Below the pieces are notes generated by a model that saw nothing but the letters and a program-made list of their open reading frames with translations, was not told the origin of the DNA and did not search any database. From contig NZ_OZ242363.1 of assembly GCF_965208895.1 (NCBI RefSeq), positions 1,488,001-1,552,000 on the forward strand: a DNA stretch of 64,000 bases, given 5' to 3'. The position numbers and the translations under genes were made by a program. The stretch is from Poriferisodalis sp965208895 (GTDB lineage: Bacteria; Actinomycetota; Acidimicrobiia; Acidimicrobiales; Poriferisodalaceae). Shown here one piece after another: positions 16,380 to 24,672 of this stretch. Position 1 is the first letter of the stretch; each line of letters opens with the position of its first letter.

Positions 16380-17174
16380 TCAGCGTGCTGTCCAGCCCCC
16401 GTCCACCATCAGCGAGCTGCCGGTCACGTAACTGCTGGCCTCGCTGGCCAGGAACAGCAGCGCCCCGTCCAGCTCGTGGGTGTGCCCGGGCCGCCGCATC
16501 GGGGCGTTGCGGCTGATCCACGCCATCGAGCGATCGTCGTCGAACATCGGTGCGGTCAGCTCGGTCTCGAAGTAGCCGGGACACAGGGCGTTCACCCGCA
16601 CGCCCCGGGTCGCCCACTGCACGGCCAGGTCGCGGGTCAGGTTCACCAGGCCGGCCTTCGAAGCCGCATAGGCGGGCTGCAGATTCGGCGCCGAGGCCAC
16701 GTGCCCGTGCACCGACGCCACGTTGATGATGCTGCCGGCGGCCTCCCGGCCGATGATGTCGGCGGCCACGAGCCCCGCCAGCAAGAAGCACGCATTCAGG
16801 TTGATGTCGACCACGCGCCGGAAGCTCTCCACGTCGGCCTGCTCGCCGGGGTTGATGGCGTCGCTCACGCCGGCATTGTTGACCAGCACGTCAACCTTGC
16901 CGTAGTGCTCGATGGTTCGGGCGACAAGATCGCGGCAAGCATCGTCGTCGCCGACGTCGCACGGGACGGCCACAGCATCGGGCAGACGCGACGCCAGTGA
17001 TTCGAGCCGATCCGCCCGCCGCGCAGCGACGACTACTTGAGCCCCCGCCGCTGCGAATACCTCGGCGAACCGGACACCGAAGCCGCTCGATGCACCGGTC
17101 ACCAAGCAGACCTGCCCGTCGAGCCGGAACGGCGAGGTCAGGTCGATCTGCCCGTTCGCTGCTGGCTGGTTCAT
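16380..17174 (-). CDS. Short-chain dehydrogenase/reductase (SDR)
   Basis: A 264-residue NAD(P)-dependent oxidoreductase of the classical SDR family. Cofactor motif TGASSGFG is at the N-terminus, NNAGVSD follows, and the catalytic Ser-Tyr-Lys set is in NVASVHGHV and YAASKAGL. The C-terminus is SSLMVDGGWTAR. The frame is open further upstream, but the ATG at 17174 (MNQPAANGQIDL) starts at the conserved length. The substrate is unknown. Confidence 0.9.
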   Translation of the reverse strand: MNQPAANGQIDLTSPFRLDGQVCLVTGASSGFGVRFAEVFAAAGAQVVVAARRADRLESLASRLPDAVAVPCDVGDDDACRDLVARTIEHYGKVDVLVNNAGVSDAINPGEQADVESFRRVVDINLNACFLLAGLVAADIIGREAAGSIINVASVHGHVASAPNLQPAYAASKAGLVNLTRDLAVQWATRGVRVNALCPGYFETELTAPMFDDDRSMAWISRNAPMRRPGHTHELDGALLFLASEASSYVTGSSLMVDGGWTAR

Positions 17175-17335
17175 CGACGCCCCTTCATCGGCAATGGCAC
17201 CTGGTTGTCGGCGCCCGAGGGTACGGCGTTGTCCGGTTCTGTTGCAGCCGTGGCCTGGTCGCACACCGGCGCTTCGGCATCATGCGACTGGTCCATCTCC
17301 CCAAGCACACACCCGAAGTCGAATATGAATGCATC

Positions 17336-17368
17336 TGAAACTAATGAATATATATTGATATAGTTTCA
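17336..17368 (+). promoter_or_regulatory. AT-rich palindrome and likely promoter of the 17376 gene
   Basis: TGAAACTA (17336-17343) and TAGTTTCA (17361-17368) form a perfect inverted repeat around a 17-nt A/T-only-like spacer, in an otherwise GC-rich genome. A TATAGT box lies at 17359-17364, 11 nt before the GTG start at 17376, which has no clear ribosome-binding site. A regulated, nearly leaderless promoter is the simplest reading. Confidence 0.5.
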
Positions 17369-17375
17369 CATTGAC

Positions 17376-17867
17376 GTGGCAGATACCGGTTCGCACGCAG
17401 ATCCGACGGAGTCGGCGGTGCTCGGACTCATCATGCGCGAGCAACGGGAGTTGCGAGACAAGCAAGACGCCAAGTTGCGCGCACTGCTGCGACTGGCGGG
17501 AGGAACGCTGACGGTCTTCTTGACCACCGGCACCATTGCGGTCGCCGTGTTCAAGGACGATCTCGCCGTGCTCACCGCGATCATCGTGTTCGTCGTCGCG
17601 CTCGTTCTGGGCCTCAGCATGATCCCGATTGAGGGAATTGCCCACCGATGGCAGGCGGGGCCTGATGTCGATGATCTCCTGAAACTGTTTCATCAACCGC
17701 GTCGAACCCCCGAGGAACTTGTGCTCGCGCTCGTCATCGCTGCGCGTGATGACTACCGGCGAAACGATGCTGCGCTGAGGAGGACCCGCGGGCTCGTGGC
17801 CATTCAGGCATGCATGGCATTTTCCGGGATCGCAGTTCTGCTCGGCGGCCTCGTCGCGGTAGTTTGA
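17376..17867 (+). CDS. Small membrane protein of unknown function
   Basis: A 163-residue protein starting at GTG. Residues ~15-35 are a charged helix (REQRELRDKQDAKLR), followed by two hydrophobic helices (about 40-60 and 65-85), a soluble loop with an HxPRRTPEELVL segment, and a C-terminal hydrophobic helix (VAIQACMAFSGIAVLLGG). No family was recognised. It is preceded by an AT-rich palindromic promoter region and followed after 4 bp by a 52-codon ORF. Confidence 0.6.
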   Translation: MADTGSHADPTESAVLGLIMREQRELRDKQDAKLRALLRLAGGTLTVFLTTGTIAVAVFKDDLAVLTAIIVFVVALVLGLSMIPIEGIAHRWQAGPDVDDLLKLFHQPRRTPEELVLALVIAARDDYRRNDAALRRTRGLVAIQACMAFSGIAVLLGGLVAVV

Positions 17868-17871
17868 GCCC

Positions 17872-18030
17872 ATGCAGCACGACGACGCCGACATCGAATT
17901 GGACTGCGACGAGCTGCTCGGCGATGTCCCGCGGATCAGGAGCATCACGGAGAATCAAGGCTTCATTCCGGAGTCGTGGTTCTTCTGGCGCCGTTGGACC
18001 GAGAAGCACCGGCGCGACGCGAAGACCTGA
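17872..18030 (+). CDS. Small 52-residue protein (hypothetical)
   Basis: ATG at 17872, 4 bp after the stop of the membrane protein gene; stop TGA at 18028-18030. The product is acidic at its N-terminus (MQHDDADIELDCDELLGD) and basic and tryptophan-rich at its C-terminus (ESWFFWRRWTEKHRRD). Close spacing supports translation with the gene before it. It could be a chance ORF, but the composition differs from a typical antisense shadow. Confidence 0.35.
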   Translation: MQHDDADIELDCDELLGDVPRIRSITENQGFIPESWFFWRRWTEKHRRDAKT

Positions 18031-18177
18031 GAATCGCCCGGGCGGCTTTGAGCGGTTCGGGCGGTCCGTCTCGTCGAGCCGCAATCCGGCCGAGCCACAC
18101 AGCAGCGCAGTCCTTGGGGCCAGACGCCGTGAGGTTGACCCGGGCCGACGCGGCTGCGGTGTCCTAGCGTGTGGGCC

Positions 18178-19074
18178 ATGAAGATCCGGATCGGCTTCGG
18201 GCTGGGCACGCGCAGCTTCACCAACGACCACGCCACCTTCGACCCGTTCGTGGACGCCTTGGAGGACTTGGGCTTCGACTCGTTGTGGCTGAGCGAGCGG
18301 CTCGGCGGCGAATGCCCCGACCCGATTGTGGGCTTGGCCTATGCCGCCGGTCGCACCAAGCGCATGAAGTTCGGCATGTCGGTGCTGGTGCTGCCCGGCC
18401 GCAACCTCGCGGTGCTGGCCAAGGAGCTCGCCAGCCTCGACCGGCTGTCCGACGGCAGGCTGCTGCCGGCCTTCGGGCTCGGCGTCGCCGATGTGCATGA
18501 GCAGGCTGCCTTCGGCGTCGAGCGCCGCGAGCGGGCGAAGATGTTCAACGAGGCTCTGCCGCTGCTGAAGCGCTTCTGGGAGGACGAGCCAGTCACACAC
18601 CACGGCGACTGGTACGACTACGACGAGGTGTCGCTGCTGCCAAAGCCGGCCCAAAAGCCCATGGACATCTGGCTGGGCGGTGCCGCCGAAGTGGAGTTGC
18701 GCCGCTGTGGCCGTTTCGGCGACGGCTGGCTGCCGTCGTTCTGCACGCCCGACATCGCAGCGGCCGGCTGGAAGATCGTGAACGAGGCCGCCGACGAGCA
18801 CGAGCGCTGGATCGACCCGGAGCACTTCGGCGTCCTCGTCCCCTACACCCACGGGGAGATGACCGCCGGCTACAAGGCAATCCTCGAACGTCGTGCGCCC
18901 GGCATCGATCCGAGCGAGATCATCCCGACCGGCTGGGACGGCTTGCGCGACCAACTGCAGCGATTCATCGAGGTAGGCGCGTCCAAGTTCGTGCCGATCC
19001 TGGTCGGCGAACCCGAGGACTGGTTCGCCGAGCTCGAAGGCGTCGCCGACGCCGTCCTCCCGCTGCAGAACTAG
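18178..19074 (+). CDS. Luciferase-like F420-dependent oxidoreductase
   Basis: A 298-residue TIM-barrel oxidoreductase of the bacterial luciferase superfamily. Typical blocks are FDSLWLSERLGG, KRMKFGMSVLVLPGRN, LASLDRLSDGRLLPAFGLG and the C-terminal LGGAAEVELRRCGRFGDGWLPS. Length and the RLxxGRxxxxxGLG segment suggest an F420-using member. ATG at 18178 is chosen over a GTG at 18169. It converges on the liv operon; no substrate can be assigned. Confidence 0.85.
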   Translation: MKIRIGFGLGTRSFTNDHATFDPFVDALEDLGFDSLWLSERLGGECPDPIVGLAYAAGRTKRMKFGMSVLVLPGRNLAVLAKELASLDRLSDGRLLPAFGLGVADVHEQAAFGVERRERAKMFNEALPLLKRFWEDEPVTHHGDWYDYDEVSLLPKPAQKPMDIWLGGAAEVELRRCGRFGDGWLPSFCTPDIAAAGWKIVNEAADEHERWIDPEHFGVLVPYTHGEMTAGYKAILERRAPGIDPSEIIPTGWDGLRDQLQRFIEVGASKFVPILVGEPEDWFAELEGVADAVLPLQN

Positions 19075-19094
19075 CCCTGCCGAAGCGCTCGGCG

Positions 19095-19946
19095 TCAGCC
19101 AGCGTTATCGGGTGACTCGTTTTCGACCTCTGCGGCGGGACTCAGCAGTGCCTCGAGCATCTGCTCAACGGAGGCACTTCGGGCGTTCTTGAAGGCTTCG
19201 AGACGTTCGTACACCTCGCTCGCGGCACGGTGGAAGCCGTCTGGCAGACCTGCCGCGGCGAACGTTTCTGCTATCTCGTCCATCTCGCCCACCCAGCGCC
19301 ATGCCTTGGGGGCGACGGCAATGGATGTGTACGCCAAGCGCTGCGACAGGCCGCTCTGCGACAAAGCCCACTCGGCGGTCAGCTCGTCGGACACGCCCTC
19401 GGCCGCCGCCAGCGCCGCCACCGCCATCAACAGGGCACTCGTCCCCTTGGTCCACGACGCGTAGGCCATCTTCAGCGCCGAGGCAGCACCCGGCTCGCCC
19501 CCGGCCAGCACTCGGGCGTCCAGCGCGGAGCCTTCGAATCGTGCAGCTACCCGGTCGGCCGAAGCTCCGGACAGGTAGAGCCGGGTCGTTCCATGCTCCC
19601 GCACCGGCGGGCCGATCAGGCTGCCGTCGACGAAGTCCTCGAAGCGTTCGGCGATGCGGCGTGCGGTTGCCGGCGAGACGGCGTTGGCATCGACGTAGCA
19701 GCCCACAAATCCGGCATCAGCCACCGAGCCCGCTAGCGCTTCGGCCCCATGCGGCGGGCAGACCGAGATCACGATGTCGGCCTCAGCAACCAACGACTTG
19801 AGGTCGCCCGCATCGGTGAGCTCAGCACCTTCCGCCCGCTGCCAGGTTTCGACCGAGCGGCCTTCGCCCGCCCACAGCACCGTGCCGCCGCACGCAGCCG
19901 CCACGGTCGCGCCCATAGCCCCGGGGTGCAGGATTCCAGTGCTCAC
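19095..19946 (-). CDS. NAD(P)-binding oxidoreductase, 6-phosphogluconate dehydrogenase-like with DUF1932-type C-terminus
   Basis: A 283-residue beta-hydroxyacid dehydrogenase relative. The Rossmann domain begins ILHPGAMGATVAAACGG, and VISVCPPHGAEAL and VDANAVSPATAR follow. The C-terminal helical domain contains KMAYASWTKGTSALL, the position of the family's catalytic lysine. The GTG start at 19946 overlaps the livF stop (GTGA), so it is the last gene of the liv operon. A role in degrading what the transporter imports is a reasonable inference. Confidence 0.8.
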   Translation of the reverse strand: MSTGILHPGAMGATVAAACGGTVLWAGEGRSVETWQRAEGAELTDAGDLKSLVAEADIVISVCPPHGAEALAGSVADAGFVGCYVDANAVSPATARRIAERFEDFVDGSLIGPPVREHGTTRLYLSGASADRVAARFEGSALDARVLAGGEPGAASALKMAYASWTKGTSALLMAVAALAAAEGVSDELTAEWALSQSGLSQRLAYTSIAVAPKAWRWVGEMDEIAETFAAAGLPDGFHRAASEVYERLEAFKNARSASVEQMLEALLSPAAEVENESPDNAG

Positions 19947-20779
19947 GACGGGTCGGAGTCGTCCTTGCCGCCGCCCAGATAGGACGTGCGCAGGGCCGGA
20001 TTGGCCAGCAGTGCTTCGGCCGTGTCGTCGAGCACGACCCGGCCCGTCTGCAGCACCCAGCCCCGATCCGCGATGCCCAGCGCCATGTTGGCGTTCTGCT
20101 CCACCATGAACACCGTCATGCCGGCTTCGTGAATCTGAGAGATCAGCTCGAAGTTCTGCTGCACCAGCGCCGGAGCGAGACCCATCGAGGGCTCGTCCAT
20201 GAGCAGGACACGCGGCTGCGACATGAGCGCCCGGCCGATGGCCACCATCTGCTGCTCGCCGCCCGACAGCGTGCCCGCCTTCTGGCCGAGACGCTCTTTG
20301 ACACGTGGGAACAGCTCGAAGACTCGCTCCAAGTCGGATGCAACCGCCTCAGAGTCCTTACGGAGGTAAGCGCCGAGCTGCAAGTTCTCCCGCACCGTGA
20401 GCCGCTTGAACAGCCGTCGATTCTCGGGGACCATCGTGACGCCACGGGCGACCAGATAGCTCGTGGGCCGGCCATTGACGACTTCGCCGTCGAGCACCAC
20501 CTCTCCTGAGGTGGGCGTCAGCATTCCCAGCAGCGTCTTGAGCGTCGTCGACTTGCCGCTGGCGTTGCCGCCCAGCAGGCATACCAGCTCGCCGGCGTAG
20601 ATCGACAGGTTCACGTCGCGCAGGGCATGCACGGCGCCGTAGTGCGCGTTCACCTTGCGCATCTCCAGCAGCGGCACTTGCTCGGTGCTGATCGCCGTGT
20701 CGCTGGTGTCGATGCGCTCAGCACCGCTCGCTGTGCTGTAGTCATCGCGCTGCTCGGCACTGCCCGCCGCGCTGCTCAT
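19943..20779 (-). CDS. livF: Branched-chain amino acid ABC transporter ATP-binding protein LivF
   Basis: A 278-residue ABC ATPase. An N-terminal ~30-residue extension precedes the nucleotide-binding domain: Walker A GGNASGKST (with N-A instead of the usual N-G-A), signature LSGGEQQM, Walker B VLLMDEPSMGLAP and the switch histidine region. LivF-type markers include KVNAHYGAVHAL and the C-terminal LLANPALRTSYLGG. ATG at 20779 overlaps the livG stop as ATGA; the longer open frame upstream is antisense shadow. Confidence 0.92.
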   Translation of the reverse strand: MSSAAGSAEQRDDYSTASGAERIDTSDTAISTEQVPLLEMRKVNAHYGAVHALRDVNLSIYAGELVCLLGGNASGKSTTLKTLLGMLTPTSGEVVLDGEVVNGRPTSYLVARGVTMVPENRRLFKRLTVRENLQLGAYLRKDSEAVASDLERVFELFPRVKERLGQKAGTLSGGEQQMVAIGRALMSQPRVLLMDEPSMGLAPALVQQNFELISQIHEAGMTVFMVEQNANMALGIADRGWVLQTGRVVLDDTAEALLANPALRTSYLGGGKDDSDPS

Positions 20780-21612
20780 GTTGCGGCCCCGTGGCCCAGG
20801 TACGCCTCGATGACGTGGGGGTCCACCGACACATCGGCGTAGTCGCCCTCGGCGATCTTGACGCCATGGTCCAGCACCACGACCCGGTCCGAGACCTCGC
20901 GCACCACCTCCATGTCGTGCTCGATGACCACGATGGCAAATCCCCACTCGTCGCGCAGCCGCCCGATCAGGCCGGTCAGCTCAGCCGACTCGGTGGGGTT
21001 CATGCCCGCGACCGGCTCGTCCAGCAGGATCAGCTTGGGCTGTGTGGCCATAGCCCGGGCGATCTCCAGCCGGCGGCGATTCGCGTAAGACAGGGTGAAC
21101 GCGGGCTGGTCGAAACGGTAGCCGGTGAGCCGGTGGCCGAAGAACGACAGCACTTCTTTGCCTCGCTCGGTGATCTCGGCCTCTTCGTCGCGGAACGCCT
21201 TGGTGCACAGCAGCGCCCCGAACACACTCTGGCGGGTCCGGCAGTGCTGGGAGACCATGACGTTCTCAAGCACAGTCATGTTGGCGAACAGGCGGACGTT
21301 CTGGAAGGTGCGCGCGATGCCGCGGGAGGTGACCCGATTGGGGTCGAGACCGATCAGCGATTCGCCCTCGAACACGATGTCGCCCGCCGAGGCCGACACG
21401 GTGGCCGTGACGGCGTTGAACAGCGTGGTCTTGCCGGCGCCGTTCGGCCCGATCACCGAGACGATCTCGCCGGGGTACACGGCCAGGTCCAAGCCGTCGA
21501 GCGCATGCAACCCTCCGAATTCCACGCTGAGGCCGACGGTCTCAAGAAGCGGAGACTGGCGTGAGGCTGCTGTCTGCGCTTCAGAAGCGCCATCCGCGGT
21601 GACAGCGCTCAT
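20776..21612 (-). CDS. livG: Branched-chain amino acid ABC transporter ATP-binding protein LivG
   Basis: A 278-residue ABC ATPase with Walker A GPNGAGKTT, LivG-specific insertion (RTFQNVRLFANMTVLENVM), a signature region degenerated to LSYANRRRLEIARA, Walker B LILLDEPVAGMNPTE and switch region VIEHDMEVV. Loss of the canonical LSGG in favour of LSYA is usual for LivG. Its start ATG overlaps the livM stop and its stop overlaps the livF start. Confidence 0.92.
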   Translation of the reverse strand: MSAVTADGASEAQTAASRQSPLLETVGLSVEFGGLHALDGLDLAVYPGEIVSVIGPNGAGKTTLFNAVTATVSASAGDIVFEGESLIGLDPNRVTSRGIARTFQNVRLFANMTVLENVMVSQHCRTRQSVFGALLCTKAFRDEEAEITERGKEVLSFFGHRLTGYRFDQPAFTLSYANRRRLEIARAMATQPKLILLDEPVAGMNPTESAELTGLIGRLRDEWGFAIVVIEHDMEVVREVSDRVVVLDHGVKIAEGDYADVSVDPHVIEAYLGHGAAT

Positions 21613-23543
21613 GCCGGCTCACCTCCAGCCTGGTCCGCACCGGGGCCACTGTGGCCGTCGGCGCGTGCGGCGGCGCCGCTGGTGGCGTGTGACCCGTTGT
21701 GGTGCCCGGCACCGTCATCGCCGGACGCATCATCGGCTGCCTGGCCTCGCAGCCAGGCGTCTTGGGCCATCTCCTCCTGATGCAGCTCGCGGGTGCGGCG
21801 CACGCTCGGGATGAGCCCTTCGGGTCGGGCCAGCATCATCCACACCAGCAGCGCCCCGTAGATCAGCAGCTTGAACTCGGAGAACTCTGCCAGCAGGCCG
21901 GGCTGTTTGGGCCCTCCCAGCACGCCGATCAGCACGGCCGAGCCGGCAATGACGCCGACGATGCTGCCCATCCCGCCGAAGATGACCACCACCAGGATGA
22001 CAATCGAAACCAGGATCAGGAAGCTGGCGGGGAACACCGAGCCCACCTTCGCCGAGAAGATCGCCCCGCTGAACGAGCCGAGCACCGCCCCCACCACGAA
22101 CGCCAGCAGCTTGACGTTGACCGTGTTGATGCCCATGGCCTCGGCCACGGTCTCGTCCTCGCGCACCGCCATCCAGGCCCGCCCGATACGCGATCGCTCC
22201 AGCCGCCACGAGACATAGATCGCAATCGCGCAGAACGCCAGCACCAGATAGAAGACACTGCGCGGATCGGTGCCCGACACCTCAGCGAGGCCGAAGATCT
22301 CCGCACCGGGAATGTTGGTGATGCCCTGCGAGCCGCCGAACCAGCCCGACAGCCAGTCCGACAGGAACAGCAGCCGGATGATCTCGCCGAAGCCGAGCGT
22401 GACAATGGCGAGATAGTCGCCGCGCATGCGGATGACCGGCGCGCCGATGAACAGCCCGACCAGCCCGGTCAGGATCACGACGCCGATGAGCGCAACGAAC
22501 CATGGCAGCTCGGGGTTGATCCGCGGTGAGGCAGCCGCTGTGAGGACTGCAGTGCTGTAGCTGCCGACGGCGAAGAACGCCACGTAACCCAGGTCCAAGA
22601 TGCCGGCGAGCCCGACCACCACGTTCAGACCCAGCGCCAGCAGCACGAACAGGCCCACGTTGGCCAGCAGCTCGTTGGTGAGCTTGCCCGCGAACATCGG
22701 CAGGATCACCAGCACCGCGCCGGTAGCCAGGATCAGCCCGAGATGCGCTCGGGTGCGGGCCGGGCCTTCGAGCGAGTCGATACGGGCCTTTGCCCCCTTG
22801 ACGCGGCCGCGTCCGACCACGGCGAGCACGGCCGACCCGATCGCCAATGCGATCGCGCCGGTGACGGTCAGCCCGCCGCGAGGGGCGTAGAACCACTCGA
22901 CCGGCCCCTCGAGGCCCATGCCCTCGGCCAGGTCGGTGGTCAGCGATTCCAAGACGGCAGCGCCGAACAGCGTGAGCACCACCGTCCACATGATCCGCTT
23001 GGCGAGGGGTGGTATGACGCGCAGCAGCCCGCCGAAGGCACCGATTGCCGCGCCCACAACGAGCCAGATCAGCACCGCGAACGCCGTGCCGCGGTTGAAC
23101 GCCAGCAGGTCCGCCAGGATCGGGCTCCAGTTGACCAGCGGCTCGCGCAAGTCGAAGTTGGCGATCAGGATCGCCAGCAGCGACAGACCCCCGCCGACCA
23201 CCGCGCCGCACGCTGTCCCGCCGACGACCTCGTACGCGCCGGGTCGGTGGAACGGCACACCTTCGCGGCGGACCTGATACCCGACGCGGCTTCCCACAGC
23301 GAACGGCAGGACCACAAGCGACAGGTACCCCAAGCTGAGGATGCCCTCAATGATCGCCCGGCCGTCGAGCTTGACGGGCATGTTGGACAGCGCGATGAAG
23401 ATCTGCCCGAGAGCACCCACCGCGCCCATGCGCGCTATGCGGCGCCAGTCCTGGGCGAACGGCGGGCGCGGCGGCGCATCGTTGCCAGCCAGCACTGGCC
23501 CAGGCCCCGTCGCACCGGCTGGCATCGGTTCGGTCAGGCTCAT
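21609..23543 (-). CDS. livM: Branched-chain amino acid ABC transporter permease LivM with long N-terminal extension
   Basis: A 644-residue membrane protein. The C-terminal ~300 residues are standard LivM: LGLNVVVGLAGILDLGYVAFFAVG, MRGDYLAIVTLGFGEI and the permease loop SRIGRAWMAVREDETVAEAMGIN. The N-terminal ~300 residues add about six or seven hydrophobic helices not found in the E. coli protein. After the last helix is a ~60-residue histidine/glycine/alanine-rich cytoplasmic tail. ATG at 23543 overlaps the livH stop (ATGA); the frame stays open to 23984, but that is antisense of livH. Extended LivM proteins occur in actinobacteria. Confidence 0.9.
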   Translation of the reverse strand: MSLTEPMPAGATGPGPVLAGNDAPPRPPFAQDWRRIARMGAVGALGQIFIALSNMPVKLDGRAIIEGILSLGYLSLVVLPFAVGSRVGYQVRREGVPFHRPGAYEVVGGTACGAVVGGGLSLLAILIANFDLREPLVNWSPILADLLAFNRGTAFAVLIWLVVGAAIGAFGGLLRVIPPLAKRIMWTVVLTLFGAAVLESLTTDLAEGMGLEGPVEWFYAPRGGLTVTGAIALAIGSAVLAVVGRGRVKGAKARIDSLEGPARTRAHLGLILATGAVLVILPMFAGKLTNELLANVGLFVLLALGLNVVVGLAGILDLGYVAFFAVGSYSTAVLTAAASPRINPELPWFVALIGVVILTGLVGLFIGAPVIRMRGDYLAIVTLGFGEIIRLLFLSDWLSGWFGGSQGITNIPGAEIFGLAEVSGTDPRSVFYLVLAFCAIAIYVSWRLERSRIGRAWMAVREDETVAEAMGINTVNVKLLAFVVGAVLGSFSGAIFSAKVGSVFPASFLILVSIVILVVVIFGGMGSIVGVIAGSAVLIGVLGGPKQPGLLAEFSEFKLLIYGALLVWMMLARPEGLIPSVRRTRELHQEEMAQDAWLRGQAADDASGDDGAGHHNGSHATSGAAARADGHSGPGADQAGGEPA

Positions 23544-24649
23544 GCCCGGTCCTCCGCAGGCAACCGCTCGCCGAACAGGCCGGCGGGCTTCACCAGCAGC
23601 ACGATGATGAGCATCGAGAACGCAACCGCGTCGCGCAGCTGCGACACGCCGCTCACGCCCAGCGGCTCCAAGATCAGCAGCGGCCCGACCGACTCGGCCA
23701 CGCCGATCGACAGCCCTCCCGCCATCGCACCGCCCAGGTGCCCGATGCCGCCCACCACCGCAGCACTGAACGCTTTGATGCCCGGCAGGAATCCCGTCGT
23801 GTGGATGACGCTGCGAAACAGGATCCCCCACAGAATCCCAGCCATCCCCGCCATGGCACCGCCCACCGCAAACACCTTCACGATGGTGCGGTTCACGTCG
23901 ATGCCCATGAGCGCCGCTATCTCGGCATCTTCGGCCACGGCACGCATCGCCTTGCCGGTCTTGGTGCGGTCGACGTAATACCACAGCGCCGCCATCGACA
24001 GCGCAGCCACGACCACCACCAGGATCTTCGCCCCCTCAATCTGCAGGAACGTGTGCTTGGCCTTCACCCAGTCCGGCACGTCGGGGTAGGACTTGCTGGC
24101 GGGCCCCAGCAGCACCACGGAAGCGTTCTGCAGGAAGAACGACACGCCGATCGAGGTGATCAGCGGGATCAGCCGCGGCGAGCCGCGCAGCGGGCGGTAC
24201 GCGACCCGCTCCATGATCACCGCCGTCAGCGACGACACGATGATCGACACGACCACGATGAACATCAGCGAGCCGATGAAGTTCGACTCCCACAGCCCGG
24301 CGTCGGCCAGTTTGTTCGAGGTGATCATGCCGGTCATGGCGCCAACCATGAACACCTCGCCGTGGGCGAAGTTGATGAACCCCAGCACGCCGTAGACCAT
24401 CGAGTAGCCCAGCGCGATCAGCCCGTACATCGAGCCCTGGGCGATGCCCGATACGACCAGCCCCCGGAACTGGGCGCCGGTCAGGCCGGTCGCATCGGGA
24501 TTCGCCCATTGGGCGAACGGATTGTCGGGGTTGATCTCCTGGGCGATGAAGGCCGCAAAGCCGACCGTGAGAACAATCAGCACCGCCGTCCGGATGACCG
24601 TGAGGAACCAGTCGACCCGGGTGCGGGGCCGGAACAGCCGAGCGCTCAC
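23540..24649 (-). CDS. livH: Branched-chain amino acid ABC transporter permease LivH
   Basis: A 369-residue permease starting at GTG. After an N-terminal helix and a periplasmic segment (INPDNPFAQW), the LivH core starts at SGIAQGSMYGLIALGYSMVYGVLGFINFAHGEVFM. The permease loop is KTGKAMRAVAEDAEIAALMGID. About eight or nine transmembrane helices are visible. It is translationally coupled to livM and follows the binding-protein gene by 23 bp. Confidence 0.92.
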   Translation of the reverse strand: MSARLFRPRTRVDWFLTVIRTAVLIVLTVGFAAFIAQEINPDNPFAQWANPDATGLTGAQFRGLVVSGIAQGSMYGLIALGYSMVYGVLGFINFAHGEVFMVGAMTGMITSNKLADAGLWESNFIGSLMFIVVVSIIVSSLTAVIMERVAYRPLRGSPRLIPLITSIGVSFFLQNASVVLLGPASKSYPDVPDWVKAKHTFLQIEGAKILVVVVAALSMAALWYYVDRTKTGKAMRAVAEDAEIAALMGIDVNRTIVKVFAVGGAMAGMAGILWGILFRSVIHTTGFLPGIKAFSAAVVGGIGHLGGAMAGGLSIGVAESVGPLLILEPLGVSGVSQLRDAVAFSMLIIVLLVKPAGLFGERLPAEDRA

Positions 24650-24672
24650 AGCCTAGAACTTTCCTCCCTTGC

